Positions 1 through 8,075 of a stretch of 64,000 bases of DNA are shown here, one piece after another. Every line of letters starts with the position of its first letter. The stretch's first letter is position 1. A model generated the notes under the pieces. It worked only from the letters and a program-made list of their open reading frames with translations. It did no database searches and had not been told where the DNA came from. The stretch lies in contig DHVE01000028.1 in the NCBI GenBank assembly GCA_002412495.1, positions 18,007 through 82,006 of the forward strand. The letters run 5' to 3'. The position numbers and the translations under genes are program-made. This DNA comes from Betaproteobacteria bacterium UBA5216 (GTDB taxonomy: Bacteria; Pseudomonadota; Gammaproteobacteria; Burkholderiales; SG8-41).

Positions 1-317
1 GCATTGCGATCTCGTCTCTGCAACGCAACGCCAATGCGCCAGACATCCCCACTGCCCACGAATCCGGCCTGCCGAATTTTGACGTGAACGCCTGGTTCGG
101 CACGTGGGTGCCCTCGGCCGTACCCAAACCGGTGCTGGCCAAGTTGTACGAGGCCATGAGCAAAACGCTGAATCACCCCGAAGTGCGCTCCGCCATCGAG
201 AAACACGGCTACGTGATCGGTGGCGAATCGCCCGAGGTCTTTCAGAAATTCGTGCGCGGTGAAGTCGAAAAATTCAGCAAGGTGATCAAGACCGCCGGGA
301 TCAGGCCGGAAGGTTGA
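1..317 (+). CDS. Bug/TctC-family solute receptor, 3' end only
   Basis: This is the C-terminal third of a periplasmic substrate-binding protein of tripartite tricarboxylate transporters. The reading frame is open from base 3 to the stop at 317, so the gene begins before the window. The visible part has the family pattern 'DIPTAHESGLPNF', a tryptophan-rich stretch (WFGTWVPS) where the second lobe closes, and the usual C-terminal end (KVIKTAGIRPEG). An internal GTG at 84 is not the real start because homology runs upstream of it. It is followed after 110 bases by an alpha/beta hydrolase on the same strand, a common pairing of receptor and catabolic enzyme. The ligand cannot be told from this fragment. 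Confidence 0.88.
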   Translation, partial: IAISSLQRNANAPDIPTAHESGLPNFDVNAWFGTWVPSAVPKPVLAKLYEAMSKTLNHPEVRSAIEKHGYVIGGESPEVFQKFVRGEVEKFSKVIKTAGIRPEG

Positions 318-427
318 TTTCGAGTTAACACCACCGCAAAGGCGCAACGGCCACACAGAGAACGCCAGGAATTTTTGTCGGTTTTCTTTGCAGCAGATGT
401 TGAAGTTCGTTTTTAACGGAGAACGCA

Positions 428-1282
428 ATGCCCCAAGTCCAGATACGCGGTGCGCACATCAACTACGAAATTCTCGGCAACGTCGGCAGCAAGGGACCGT
501 GGGTGACCCTCTCGCCTGGCGGACGGCGTCCGCTCGAAGGCGTGAAGCATCTCGCCGAGCGCGTCGCGGCGCAAGGCTACCGTGTGTTGATACACGACCG
601 GCGCAATTGCGGCGCTTCCGATGTGGTACTGCAGGGCACGCCCGACTCGCCGACGGAATACGAAATCTGGGCTGAAGATCTGTATGCCCTGCTCAAACAT
701 TTCAACGCAACGCCCGCTTGGGTGGGCGGTGGCTCTTCAGGCTGTCGTATGTCGCTGCTGCTTGCACTGCGCCACCCGGACGCCGTCAAGGGCTTGCTGC
801 TGTGGCGTGTGACCGGCGGCGAGTTTGCGGCGAAGCGGCTCGCCAATCAATATTATTTTCAGTTCATCGAGGCCGCGAAAAAAGGCGGCATGGCCGCCGT
901 GTGCGCCTCGGAACATTTCGCTGAGCGTATCCGGCAGCGTTTCGCGAATCGTGACGCCCTCCTTAACATGGATGTGAACCGCTTCATCGCATCCTTTGAA
1001 ACCTGGGCGCAAGGTTTCCTGCAAGACGCAAGCAAACCCGTGATCGGCGCGACACAGGCGCAACTGCAATCCATCAAGGTTCCCACTCTGGTGGTGCCGG
1101 GCAACGACAAGACCCACGACCGCGTGGTAGGCGAACGCGCGCAAAAACTCATTCCCGGCAGCGAACTCTACCTGCTGTTCCCCGAGCATCAGGATATCGA
1201 CATCGTGCCGCCGCAGGAGTGGGAATTCAAGGACGATGAACTCGCCGGCGTTTTCGCCGGGTTCATGAAGCGCCATTCGTAG
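428..1282 (+). CDS. alpha/beta hydrolase
   Basis: A 284-residue cytoplasmic alpha/beta hydrolase with no signal peptide. The HG-type oxyanion region reads LSPGGRRP, the segment HDRRNCGASD matches the usual 'D.RG.G.S' strand-turn, and the nucleophile elbow is GGSSG near residue 101. A late acid lies in the strand ending VVPGNDKTH (about residues 222-230) and the likely catalytic His is in PEHQDID (about 254). The ATG at 428 follows an A/G-rich stretch (ACGGAGAACGCA) that can serve as ribosome binding site. The family includes esterases, C-C hydrolases and haloalkane dehalogenases; I cannot assign the substrate. The upstream receptor suggests a role in breaking down an imported acid or ester. 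Confidence 0.85.
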   Translation: MPQVQIRGAHINYEILGNVGSKGPWVTLSPGGRRPLEGVKHLAERVAAQGYRVLIHDRRNCGASDVVLQGTPDSPTEYEIWAEDLYALLKHFNATPAWVGGGSSGCRMSLLLALRHPDAVKGLLLWRVTGGEFAAKRLANQYYFQFIEAAKKGGMAAVCASEHFAERIRQRFANRDALLNMDVNRFIASFETWAQGFLQDASKPVIGATQAQLQSIKVPTLVVPGNDKTHDRVVGERAQKLIPGSELYLLFPEHQDIDIVPPQEWEFKDDELAGVFAGFMKRHS

Positions 1283-1387
1283 TCATCCACGATAGCCTCC
1301 CCTGCGTTATGGCTATGCACCCAAGCACTCCGATACAATTTCACGAAGTCAGTAGCCAGATTTTTTGCCGGTTTTAACGCAACAAGG

Positions 1388-1837
1388 ATGCCCATGAAGA
1401 ACGCCATCACCACGCTGTTTTTATACTCAACTCTGCTCGTCACCGGCGCGGCGTTCGCCCAAGGCACGCCGCTTGGCAAATCCCCCGCGCCAGCGACCAA
1501 ATCCGGCGAGGCGGTCTACAAGGAAACTTGCGCCGCTTGCCACGCTACCGGGCTGCTCAAAGCACCGAAATATGGGGACAAAAAAGACTGGGGCCCGCTC
1601 ATTAAGGAACCGCAGGCCGCGCTCACCGCCGATGCCTGGGTAGGCGTGCGCGACATGCCGCCCAAGGGCGGCAAGCCGGATATTGCACTGGAGGAATTTT
1701 CACGCGCGGTTGCCTACATGGCGCGCGCCGCCGGTGCCACATGGAAAGACCCCGATGCCGCCATGATGAAACAGATTCAGACCGCGGAAAAAAATGCCTT
1801 GGACAAAAAGGCAAAGGAAAGTAAGGCTCAAAAATAG
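1388..1837 (+). CDS. c-type cytochrome, class I (cytochrome c5-like)
   Basis: A small exported monohaem cytochrome of 149 residues. An N-terminal signal peptide ends near AAFAQG (residues 24-27). The haem site CAACH begins at about residue 48 and is followed by ATGLLKAPKYG, the cytochrome c5 pattern. A plausible axial Met is in VRDMPPKGG (about residue 98), and YMARAAG is the typical C-terminal helix. A lysine-rich tail follows. An alternative ATG two codons downstream (1394) is equally possible. It lies 42 bases ahead of a PepSY protein and then cytochrome b561, so it probably accepts electrons from that membrane cytochrome. The assignment as a small cytochrome c is secure; its partner is inferred. 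Confidence 0.92.
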   Translation: MPMKNAITTLFLYSTLLVTGAAFAQGTPLGKSPAPATKSGEAVYKETCAACHATGLLKAPKYGDKKDWGPLIKEPQAALTADAWVGVRDMPPKGGKPDIALEEFSRAVAYMARAAGATWKDPDAAMMKQIQTAEKNALDKKAKESKAQK

Positions 1838-1879
1838 CGGCACGCATCTTTCGACAACATCGTACAAAGGAATTTCCCC

Positions 1880-2185
1880 ATGATAGCCGTCATTCGTACC
1901 ACCATGACCGCCCATGCGGTTTTGGCGCTGCTCACCATCAGCCTTAACGCTGGCGCCACCGGTCTAGCCACCTGCGAATCTGGCCCTAAATCCGGCTGGC
2001 AGCCGCAGGAAAAACTTGAAAAACAACTGGTCGATCAAAACGGCTGGAAAATCCGGCGCATCAAGGAAGACGGCGGCTGCTACGAGGTGTACGCATTCGA
2101 CAAGAACGGCGACCGCGTCAACGCCTACTATCATCCCGTCACCTTTGCACTGATACCCAACACGCTGAGCGTGCGCAAACCCTGA
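1880..2185 (+). CDS. small exported PepSY-like protein
   Basis: A 101-residue protein with a hydrophobic signal segment (residues 10-27). The mature part contains WQPQEKLEKQLVDQNGWKIRRIKEDGGCYEVYAFDK in overlapping pieces of the PepSY_2 pattern: a helix, then a strand with 'GW.IR.IK.D.GCYEVYA.D..G'. Two cysteines (in LATCES and GGCYEV) could form a disulfide. An AAAGGAA site lies upstream of the ATG at 1880. Its TGA overlaps the ATG of the next gene, cytochrome b561 (TGATG), so the two are translationally coupled. Proteins of this kind are often encoded with cytochrome b561 genes; a role in supporting that cytochrome is inference. Confidence 0.82.
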   Translation: MIAVIRTTMTAHAVLALLTISLNAGATGLATCESGPKSGWQPQEKLEKQLVDQNGWKIRRIKEDGGCYEVYAFDKNGDRVNAYYHPVTFALIPNTLSVRKP

Positions 2186-2736
2186 TGCAGCAAGACAGCA
2201 AACCGGCAGTCAAGGTCTGGGACTTGCTGGTTCGCATCGGCCACTGGAGCCTGGTGGCCGGCATCGCCACCGCGTGGTTTATCCACGGCAAGTGGCATGA
2301 GTGGGTGGGCTACGCCGTGCTGGGTATCGTGGTGGTGCGCGTCCTCTGGGGCCTGGTTGCGCGAGGGAGTTCGCGTTACGCGCGCTTCAGCCAGTTTGTG
2401 CGCCCCCCCGCACGCACGCTCGACTACACCCGGCAAATTCTCGCGCATCAGGAGCCGCGCCACCTCGGCCACAATCCGCTCGGCGGCTGGATGATCGTGG
2501 CGTTGCTCCTCACTATCATTGGCGTTTGCGCCAGCGGCTGGCTCTACACCACCGATACTTATTGGGGCGAAAAATGGGTCGAGGAATTACACGAAGCGCT
2601 GACCAACGTTTTGCTGGCATTGGTGGCCCTGCATGTCGGCGGCGTGATTTTTTCGTCGTGGCGGCACGGCGAAAATCTGGTCACGGCGATGATACATGGG
2701 CGTAAGCGTGCCGCAGGGGAGCGCGATATAGCGTAG
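2185..2736 (+). CDS. cytochrome b561-type di-haem membrane protein
   Basis: A 183-residue integral membrane cytochrome b with four helices, the usual size for the bacterial b561/NapC-partner family. The opening KVWDLLVRIGHWSLVAGI is diagnostic, with the haem-binding His in GHW near residue 19. Further helices are at about 35-60, 97-117 and 140-165, with His candidates in ELHEALTNVLLALVALHVGG. It should pass electrons between the quinone pool and periplasmic cytochromes such as the one at 1388. It starts inside the stop codon of the PepSY gene and ends before a palindrome shared with the convergent Ldh-type gene. Confidence 0.9.
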   Translation: MQQDSKPAVKVWDLLVRIGHWSLVAGIATAWFIHGKWHEWVGYAVLGIVVVRVLWGLVARGSSRYARFSQFVRPPARTLDYTRQILAHQEPRHLGHNPLGGWMIVALLLTIIGVCASGWLYTTDTYWGEKWVEELHEALTNVLLALVALHVGGVIFSSWRHGENLVTAMIHGRKRAAGERDIA

Positions 2737-2754
2737 CTGGCCCAAGCGCGTAGT

Positions 2755-2779
2755 GCGGAAAAGCGCAGCGCTTTTCCGC
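2755..2779. terminator. perfect 12-bp palindrome between convergent genes
   Basis: GCGGAAAAGCGC (2755-2766) and its exact reverse complement (2768-2779) are separated by one base, giving a long hairpin in either strand. It sits between the end of the cytochrome b561 gene and the end of the minus-strand Ldh-family gene, so it may stop transcription from both sides. It has no T-run and looks like a REP-type element, so the terminator role is not certain. Confidence 0.6.
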
Positions 2780-2794
2780 CCTGCCTATCCTGAC

Positions 2795-3814
2795 TCACGT
2801 CAATGGCGCGAGCTTCCCTTCCGGTACCGCCAGCAGCGCATCGTAAATAAACTTGTCGATGACGATGCCTTCGCGCAGATGTTTAGTGCGTTCCTTGAAT
2901 GAGCGCTCGCCCGGCAAACGAATTTCATCCACTCCCGGCTGACGTGGGGTGGCCTTGATGCGCGCAAGTGTTTCGCTCAGTTGTTTTCGGTAATCCGCCA
3001 GCGGCATCAGCAAATCGGGCTTCATCGCCATCATCAGGTAACCGTAGTTTTTCTCCTGATCGCTACCCGAGCCGGCGAATACGCCCAGGGCCTGTGCCGC
3101 CATCGCCAGCGCAAACCCCTTGTAACCGCCAAACGCCAGCAACGCACCGCCTTCGCGCGCGGCCTTGGGGTCACGTGTTGGATGTCCATAGACATCGATG
3201 GCAACCCCTTCCGGCAATGGCTCGCCGCGCCGCTCGCGGAACATCATGTCCGTGGACATAAAAGCCGAGGTGCCCAGATCGATCACGAAGGGCTCCCCCG
3301 CCGTCGGAAAACCAAACGACAGCGGATTGGTACCGTACCCCGCCTTCGCGGCGCCCGGCGGCGCCACATGCTGCGTGGAACTGACGGTATGAATACCGAT
3401 CAGTCCCGCGCGCGCGATGGTCTCGACGTAAATCGCGCCGCGCCCGCTGACCCAGCTGTTGTTGACGCCGATGATGCCGATACCGTGTTTTTGCGCGCGC
3501 TCGATGGCCATTTCCGCCGCGCGCATCAATGAGTACATGCCGCAACTGTTGCCGCCATCCACCATCGCGGAAATCGGCGTCTCGAATACGGCCCGCATGC
3601 GCCGCCGCGGCTTGTGCAAGTTTTTGTGCTCAAATACATTGAGTAACTTCGGCAAGCCCGAATATTCGTAACCGCACAACGCGGCATCCATCACGTGATC
3701 GGCAATCACGCCGGCTTGTTCATCGTCGTAGCCGGCCTTTTTTAATGCGGCAACAGACAGGGCGCGCGCTTCGTCAACGGTGAGGCGAACGCGGTCGGGG
3801 GTAATCAGTTCCAT
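2795..3814 (-). CDS. Ldh-family (malate/L-lactate/ureidoglycolate type 2) dehydrogenase
   Basis: A 339-residue NAD(P)-dependent oxidoreductase of the type 2 malate/lactate dehydrogenase family, which does not use a Rossmann fold. Family signatures are the opening helix RLTVDEARALSVAALKKAG, the motif GYEYSGLPKL near residue 55, the segment ARAGLIGIHTVSST, and the nucleotide-binding part PFVIDLGTSAFM followed by GGALLAFGGYKGFALAMAAQALG. The catalytic His of this family (in a 'S.G..R' or 'Y.HSG' context) is less obvious here because the GYEYSG motif holds Tyr-Ser. It stands alone on the minus strand; the 174 bases upstream separate it from the divergent acyl-CoA dehydrogenase. It probably oxidises a 2-hydroxy acid or reduces a 2-keto acid. 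Confidence 0.87.
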   Translation of the reverse strand: MELITPDRVRLTVDEARALSVAALKKAGYDDEQAGVIADHVMDAALCGYEYSGLPKLLNVFEHKNLHKPRRRMRAVFETPISAMVDGGNSCGMYSLMRAAEMAIERAQKHGIGIIGVNNSWVSGRGAIYVETIARAGLIGIHTVSSTQHVAPPGAAKAGYGTNPLSFGFPTAGEPFVIDLGTSAFMSTDMMFRERRGEPLPEGVAIDVYGHPTRDPKAAREGGALLAFGGYKGFALAMAAQALGVFAGSGSDQEKNYGYLMMAMKPDLLMPLADYRKQLSETLARIKATPRQPGVDEIRLPGERSFKERTKHLREGIVIDKFIYDALLAVPEGKLAPLT

Positions 3815-3988
3815 GTTTGAGTCATCCGGTTTGGGTGTAAGTCACCTACCCCGTCAAGTCGTTCCTGCTTACACGGGAATAACGGACGGGGAAGTTTTTC
3901 GCAATTTGATGTTACGCAGGGCGGCTATGGCAAAATCAACGCTATTCGTCCCCGACAATACCAAGGTTAATCATGCGGAACAAGAACC

Positions 3989-5173
3989 ATGGACTTTGAA
4001 CTCCCCGAAGAACTGCGCATGCTGCGCGACAGCGCCGCACGCTTTACCGCGCGCGAGCTGATCCCGCATGAACCGCTGGTGATCCGCCGCGAAGCCGAGC
4101 GCGGCTTTACCGATCTGCCACTGCTGCCGCCGGAACTGGAAAAACAAATACTGGGCAAGGCACGCGCCGCCGGACTGGTGGGCCTGGAAGTTCCCGAGGA
4201 GCACGGCGGCGCGGGCGCGAGCATCCTCGCCAAGTGCGTGGTGGTCGAGCAATTGAAACACAGTATTTTGTTCCCCTTCGGTTTTGCGCCGAATTTTCCG
4301 GATGTGTTCATGCTGATCGAGTCGTGCAAGGGCACGCAGATCGACAAGTATTTGAAGCCCTTTCTGCGCGGTGAAACGCAATCGTGCATCGCCATCACCG
4401 AGCCGGGCGCGGGCGCGGACGCGTCCGGCATCAAAATGCGTGCCGAGCGCAAGAACGGCAAGTGGATACTAAACGGCAACAAGATATTCATTACCCACGC
4501 GCGCTACGCCGATTTCATGATCGTCGTCACGCTCACCGATCCTGCCAAGGGTTCGCGTGGCGGCATGACCACGTTTTTGCTCGATGCCAAACAACCTGGC
4601 ATTACCACACCCACCGCACATCCCACCATCGGCGACTATCAGCCCTACGACATTCATTTTGATAATGTCGAAGCCACCGATGATCAGGTGCTCGGCGAAG
4701 TGGGGCAGGCCTTCGCGCCGCTGCAACGCCGGCTCGGATTGCGCCGTCTCGAAATCGCCGCCACCTGCGTGGGCCTCGCCACACGCTGCCTGAAAATGAT
4801 GATCGAGCAGGCCAAGATACGCCATACCTTCGGCGAGCCGCTGGCCGACCGGCAAGCCGTGCAATGGTGGATCGCCGACAGCTACCGCGAAATTGAAATG
4901 ACACGGCTGGCACTCTACAAACTCGCGTGGGATCTCGATCAAAAAAACGACACGCGGCGCGATGCGTCGATGGTCAAGCTGCAAGCGAGCGAAGTCGTGG
5001 GTGTCGTCGTCGATCGCGCCATGCAGTTGTTCGGTGGCATGGGCATGACCAAGGATTTACCACTCGAATATATTTCGCGCGTGGCACGCATTTACCGCAT
5101 TGTTGAAGGGCCGAGTGAAGTGCATCGCTGGGTGGTGGCTCGCGATCTGCTGAAAAACGGCCTGCCGTTTTAA
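3989..5173 (+). CDS. acyl-CoA dehydrogenase
   Basis: A 394-residue FAD-dependent acyl-CoA dehydrogenase of normal length. The N-terminal helical domain begins MDFELPEELRMLRDSAARF. The FAD/substrate region contains CIAITEPGAGADASG (about residues 132-146) and the beta domain WILNGNKIFITHA. The C-terminal domain has the dimer helix MQLFGGMGMTKDLPLEY and the end VEGPSEVHRWVVARDLL, where the Glu of VEGPS is the candidate catalytic base in the position of the usual YEGT motif. The pattern GPSEVHR is closest to ACAD10/11-like members. An SDR follows after 30 bases, so the pair probably acts on a CoA-bound acid. Confidence 0.94.
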   Translation: MDFELPEELRMLRDSAARFTARELIPHEPLVIRREAERGFTDLPLLPPELEKQILGKARAAGLVGLEVPEEHGGAGASILAKCVVVEQLKHSILFPFGFAPNFPDVFMLIESCKGTQIDKYLKPFLRGETQSCIAITEPGAGADASGIKMRAERKNGKWILNGNKIFITHARYADFMIVVTLTDPAKGSRGGMTTFLLDAKQPGITTPTAHPTIGDYQPYDIHFDNVEATDDQVLGEVGQAFAPLQRRLGLRRLEIAATCVGLATRCLKMMIEQAKIRHTFGEPLADRQAVQWWIADSYREIEMTRLALYKLAWDLDQKNDTRRDASMVKLQASEVVGVVVDRAMQLFGGMGMTKDLPLEYISRVARIYRIVEGPSEVHRWVVARDLLKNGLPF

Positions 5174-5186
5174 TTTAACTTTTTAT

Positions 5187-5204
5187 ATTAAAAACAAATA
5201 CTTA
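5187..5204 (+). repeat. AT-rich 18-bp motif, copy a
   Basis: ATTAAAAACAAATACTTA, 17 of 18 bases identical to the consensus TTTAAAAACAAATACTTA. Its last A is the first base of the ATG of the SDR gene. No Shine-Dalgarno sequence is present between it and the start codon. Related copies lie at 15841, 24788 and 46602. Confidence 0.75.
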
Positions 5205-5965
5205 TGGATCTACGCCTCAAGGGAAAAACCGCCATCGTCACCGCATCCAGCGGCGGCCTCGGTGAATACGCTGCGCGCGCGCTGGCTGCCGAAGGCGTCA
5301 ATCTCGTGATGTTTGCGCGCTCCGCCGACACGTTGCGCGCCAAGGCCGCCGACATCACAAAACTACACGGTGTGCGCGTGCTGCCGGTGGAAGGCGACAT
5401 GCGCAAGACCGCCGACGTGAATCGACTACTAGCCGAAACAGAACGTGAATTCGGCGGCGTCGATATCCTCGTGCTCAACACCGGCCGCCCGCCGGTGCCC
5501 ATGCGAGAGGTGCTCGACGAAACAGAAGACGAACGCTGGCAAGAAGCTTACGAAACACAGCTGCGCGGCGCGATCCGTGTCGTCGGCAAAGTCGCGCCGC
5601 TGCTGGTCGCGCGCGGCTGGGGACGCATCGTCGGCATCACCTCCGCTTCCGTGAAGCAGCCGATGACCAAGCACGGTTTATCCACGGTGTTTCGCGCGGG
5701 ACTCACCGGCTACCTCCGCCACTTGGCGAACGAAGTCGCCACCACCGGCGTGACGGTCAACACCGTATGCCCGGCGTCGGTGGGCACCGAAGCGATGGAA
5801 AAGAGTTACGACCTTAAAGTGCGTGCGCAACAAGTCCCCATGCGCCGCATCGGCCGCCCCGAAGAACTCGGCGCGATGGTGGCATTTTTGTGCTCCGATC
5901 TGGCCGGGTTTACGACTGGGGCTGCGATACAGGTCGATGGGGGAATGGTGGCGTCCCTGACCTAA
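5204..5965 (+). CDS. atypical short-chain dehydrogenase/reductase-like protein
   Basis: A 253-residue Rossmann-fold protein of the SDR superfamily. The dinucleotide loop is TASSGGLG (residues 13-20) rather than TGxxxGxG. The usual Ser is present in GITSASVKQP (about 145-154) but the expected Tyr-x-x-x-Lys is replaced by LSTVFRAGLTGY, so the catalytic Tyr and Lys are absent. The end, FTTGAAIQVDGGMVASL, is typical. This matches the BKR-like SDR subgroup that is known to lack the tetrad. The start at 5204 is fixed by the family opening MDLRLKGKTAIVTA but has no ribosome binding site; an AT-rich motif abuts it. It probably belongs with the upstream acyl-CoA dehydrogenase. Its stop overlaps the convergent hydrolase gene by four bases. 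Confidence 0.88.
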   Translation: MDLRLKGKTAIVTASSGGLGEYAARALAAEGVNLVMFARSADTLRAKAADITKLHGVRVLPVEGDMRKTADVNRLLAETEREFGGVDILVLNTGRPPVPMREVLDETEDERWQEAYETQLRGAIRVVGKVAPLLVARGWGRIVGITSASVKQPMTKHGLSTVFRAGLTGYLRHLANEVATTGVTVNTVCPASVGTEAMEKSYDLKVRAQQVPMRRIGRPEELGAMVAFLCSDLAGFTTGAAIQVDGGMVASLT

Positions 5966-6792
5966 TACTTCCAGCCCAACCAATCGCAAATCCCCTTCCC
6001 CATCACCTGTTCCAGATCGTCGCCCTTCAGCCACGGAATCTCCTCGGTAAACTGCGTCACCGCCTGTCGATAGGTGCAGGGCAAGCGCGTAAAGTCCGTG
6101 CCCCAGAACATGCGCTTCGGGCCGAACGCATCGTAAACGCGGCGCAGATACGGATGCAGCCAGCGGTACGGATAGGCGTCGCTGGTGTAGCCGCAGGTGC
6201 CGCTGGCTTTCACCGCGACGTTCGGGCGTTTGGCGATGGCGAGCAGCAAATCGAGGTTGGCCCAACCGGCTTCGTCCTTGTCGCCGCTGACCAGACCGAG
6301 ATGATCGATGATGATTTTCAAACCGGGATGCCGTTCGGCAATGCGGTCGATGTATCTCACCTGCTGGTGCGTGACCAGAATCATCAAACGAATTTGATGT
6401 TTTTCGGCAGCCTCCCATAACCAGTCGATGCGACCTTCCACCAGCGGCGCCGCGAGTTGCGGGCGCCTAAAGGTGAAGCGCATGCCGAGCATGCCGGGCT
6501 GCTGTTTCCACGTGGCGATTTGGTCTTTGGCATCCGGCGCCTCCGCATCCAGCCGCCCCATCACGGCAAATTTATCCGGATAGCGGCGCGCGGCGTCAAC
6601 CACCAGATCATTGCGTTCGCCTTCCCAACTCGGCGGCACGAGGATCGCGCGATCCACGCCCGCCGCCGCCATTTCTTTCAGGCAATCTTCCGCGCCCAGC
6701 GGCACCGGCCGATGCGGCGCATGGCGCGCGGGCCAAGGACGCTCGGGTGTGCTGGCGGCCCAGATGTGCACTTGTCCGTCTACGATGAGCAT
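5962..6792 (-). CDS. amidohydrolase-2 family TIM-barrel hydrolase/decarboxylase
   Basis: A 276-residue metal-dependent hydrolase of the amidohydrolase_2 family, which includes lactonases and decarboxylases of aromatic pathways. The first metal motif is DGQVHIW (residues 5-11). A second-sphere His lies in IIIDHLGLVSGD (about residue 162) and the barrel-end Asp in FWGTDFTRLP (about 233). There is no signal peptide. The gene is convergent with the SDR and shares the bases of both stop codons (TAA on plus, TAG on minus). Its likely role is opening a lactone or decarboxylating a ring acid made by neighbouring enzymes; the substrate is unknown. Confidence 0.86.
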   Translation of the reverse strand: MLIVDGQVHIWAASTPERPWPARHAPHRPVPLGAEDCLKEMAAAGVDRAILVPPSWEGERNDLVVDAARRYPDKFAVMGRLDAEAPDAKDQIATWKQQPGMLGMRFTFRRPQLAAPLVEGRIDWLWEAAEKHQIRLMILVTHQQVRYIDRIAERHPGLKIIIDHLGLVSGDKDEAGWANLDLLLAIAKRPNVAVKASGTCGYTSDAYPYRWLHPYLRRVYDAFGPKRMFWGTDFTRLPCTYRQAVTQFTEEIPWLKGDDLEQVMGKGICDWLGWKY

Positions 6793-6903
6793 TTTGATTT
6801 CACCTTTCAGTTTTCATCCAATGCGTTTTTAAACGCAGCCTCAAAACCAATCTGTCGTTCCCACCCGCGCAGTAACGATAGCGCTGTTGAAGCAACAGTT
6901 ACT

Positions 6904-6922
6904 CCTCACGCCTCACCCTCAC
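6904..6922. repeat. CCTCANN heptamer repeat at receptor gene end
   Basis: CCTCACG, CCTCACC and CTCACT follow one another directly. The last unit includes the stop codon of the minus-strand receptor gene. Similar heptamers occur at 14836-14856, 21910-21930 and, as CCTCAAT, at 18556-18590. Confidence 0.5.
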
Positions 6923-7896
6923 TCCGCCTTCATCCCCGACGCCTTAACCACCAGCGCCCAGCGCTCAATCTCACTCTTGATGAAGGACTGAAATTCCTGC
7001 GGCGTGCTGCCGATGGGTTCCGAACCTTCCGCGGCGAAACGTTCTTTCATGTCCGCCGATTGCAGCGCGCGCGTCAGCGTGGCGTGCAAGCGGTTAATGA
7101 TGGGCATGGGCGTTCCCGCGGGCGCGAGCATGCCGTACCACAGCGTCGATTCAAATCCCGGGACGCCTGCCTGCGCGACCGTTGGCAGTTCCGGCAGCGC
7201 CGCGATGCGCTTGGGGCCCGACACGCCCAGCGCGCGCAATCGCCCGCTACGCGCATAGGGCAACACGCCCGGCACGGCGCCGAACGACATGGTGATCTGC
7301 CCCGCCAGCAGGTCTATCATTGCCGGCCCCACGCCCTTGTACGGAATATGCACCATGTCCAGTTTGGTTTGCAGCCTGAACAATTCCATCGTGAGATGGC
7401 TGCCGCTGCCGCCGCCACCGGTGCCGAAGGTCAGCTTGCCGGGCTGCGCACGCGCCAGGGCAATCAATTCAATCACGTTGCGCGCCGGCAGCGACGGATG
7501 CACCGCCAGTATGGTCGGCACTTTGGCAATCAGCGTAATGGCCTGCAAATCCGTCACCGGGTTGTAGGCCAGCTTGCGATACAACGTCGGGTTTACCGAC
7601 AGGTTCGCGATGTTGCCGAGCACCAGCGTGTAGCCATCGGGCGGGGATTTCGCCGCAACCTCCACGCCAAGCGATCCGCCCGCACCGCCGCGATTTTCAA
7701 TCACCACTTGCTGACCATGTGCTTCGGTAATTTTCATGCCGACCACGCGGCCGATCATGTCGTTGGCGCCGCCGGGCACGAATGGAATAATCAGGCGTAT
7801 CGGCTTGACCGGATAATCCTGCTGCGCGCGTGCAGGCATCGTGCCGACGCACGCCAGCATCACGAATATTTGGATTCCCTGTTTCATCATTGGCAT
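6919..7896 (-). CDS. Bug/TctC-family solute receptor
   Basis: A 325-residue exported receptor. I place the start at 7896 (MPMMKQGIQIF) because the longer open frame only adds a non-hydrophobic leader; the signal peptide then ends at ARAQQDY. The mature protein starts YPVKPIRLIIPFVPGGAND, and has the ligand-loop VVIENRGGAGGSLG, the segment AKSPPDGYTLVLGN, and the interlobe motif MVHIPYKGVGPAMIDLLAGQI. The C-terminus is VVKASGMKAE. Its stop codon lies in a CCTCAC heptamer repeat. It is next to the TIM-barrel hydrolase gene on the same strand, 126 bases apart, so the two may be co-transcribed. Confidence 0.92.
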   Translation of the reverse strand: MPMMKQGIQIFVMLACVGTMPARAQQDYPVKPIRLIIPFVPGGANDMIGRVVGMKITEAHGQQVVIENRGGAGGSLGVEVAAKSPPDGYTLVLGNIANLSVNPTLYRKLAYNPVTDLQAITLIAKVPTILAVHPSLPARNVIELIALARAQPGKLTFGTGGGGSGSHLTMELFRLQTKLDMVHIPYKGVGPAMIDLLAGQITMSFGAVPGVLPYARSGRLRALGVSGPKRIAALPELPTVAQAGVPGFESTLWYGMLAPAGTPMPIINRLHATLTRALQSADMKERFAAEGSEPIGSTPQEFQSFIKSEIERWALVVKASGMKAE

Positions 7897-8075
7897 TCGG
7901 TGGTCATCATCTCTGGCTGTGTGCGCAATAAAGCGGCATTCCCATTTACAATACAGCCCGCAAGTTCGCGGAATATCAACGTGCCGGGAGTATAAAGCGT
8001 GCATGTCGTTTTTCCGGCGAATTCCTTATCGTGAACAGTCATTCAACAGATATTAATCAGGGAGCACGTTTTTCG

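Noticed and set aside
6457..7995. A 512-codon plus-strand frame running over two minus-strand genes
   Set aside because: It lies opposite a clear hydrolase and receptor, is rich in His and Arg as expected of an antisense shadow in GC-rich DNA, and has no motif.
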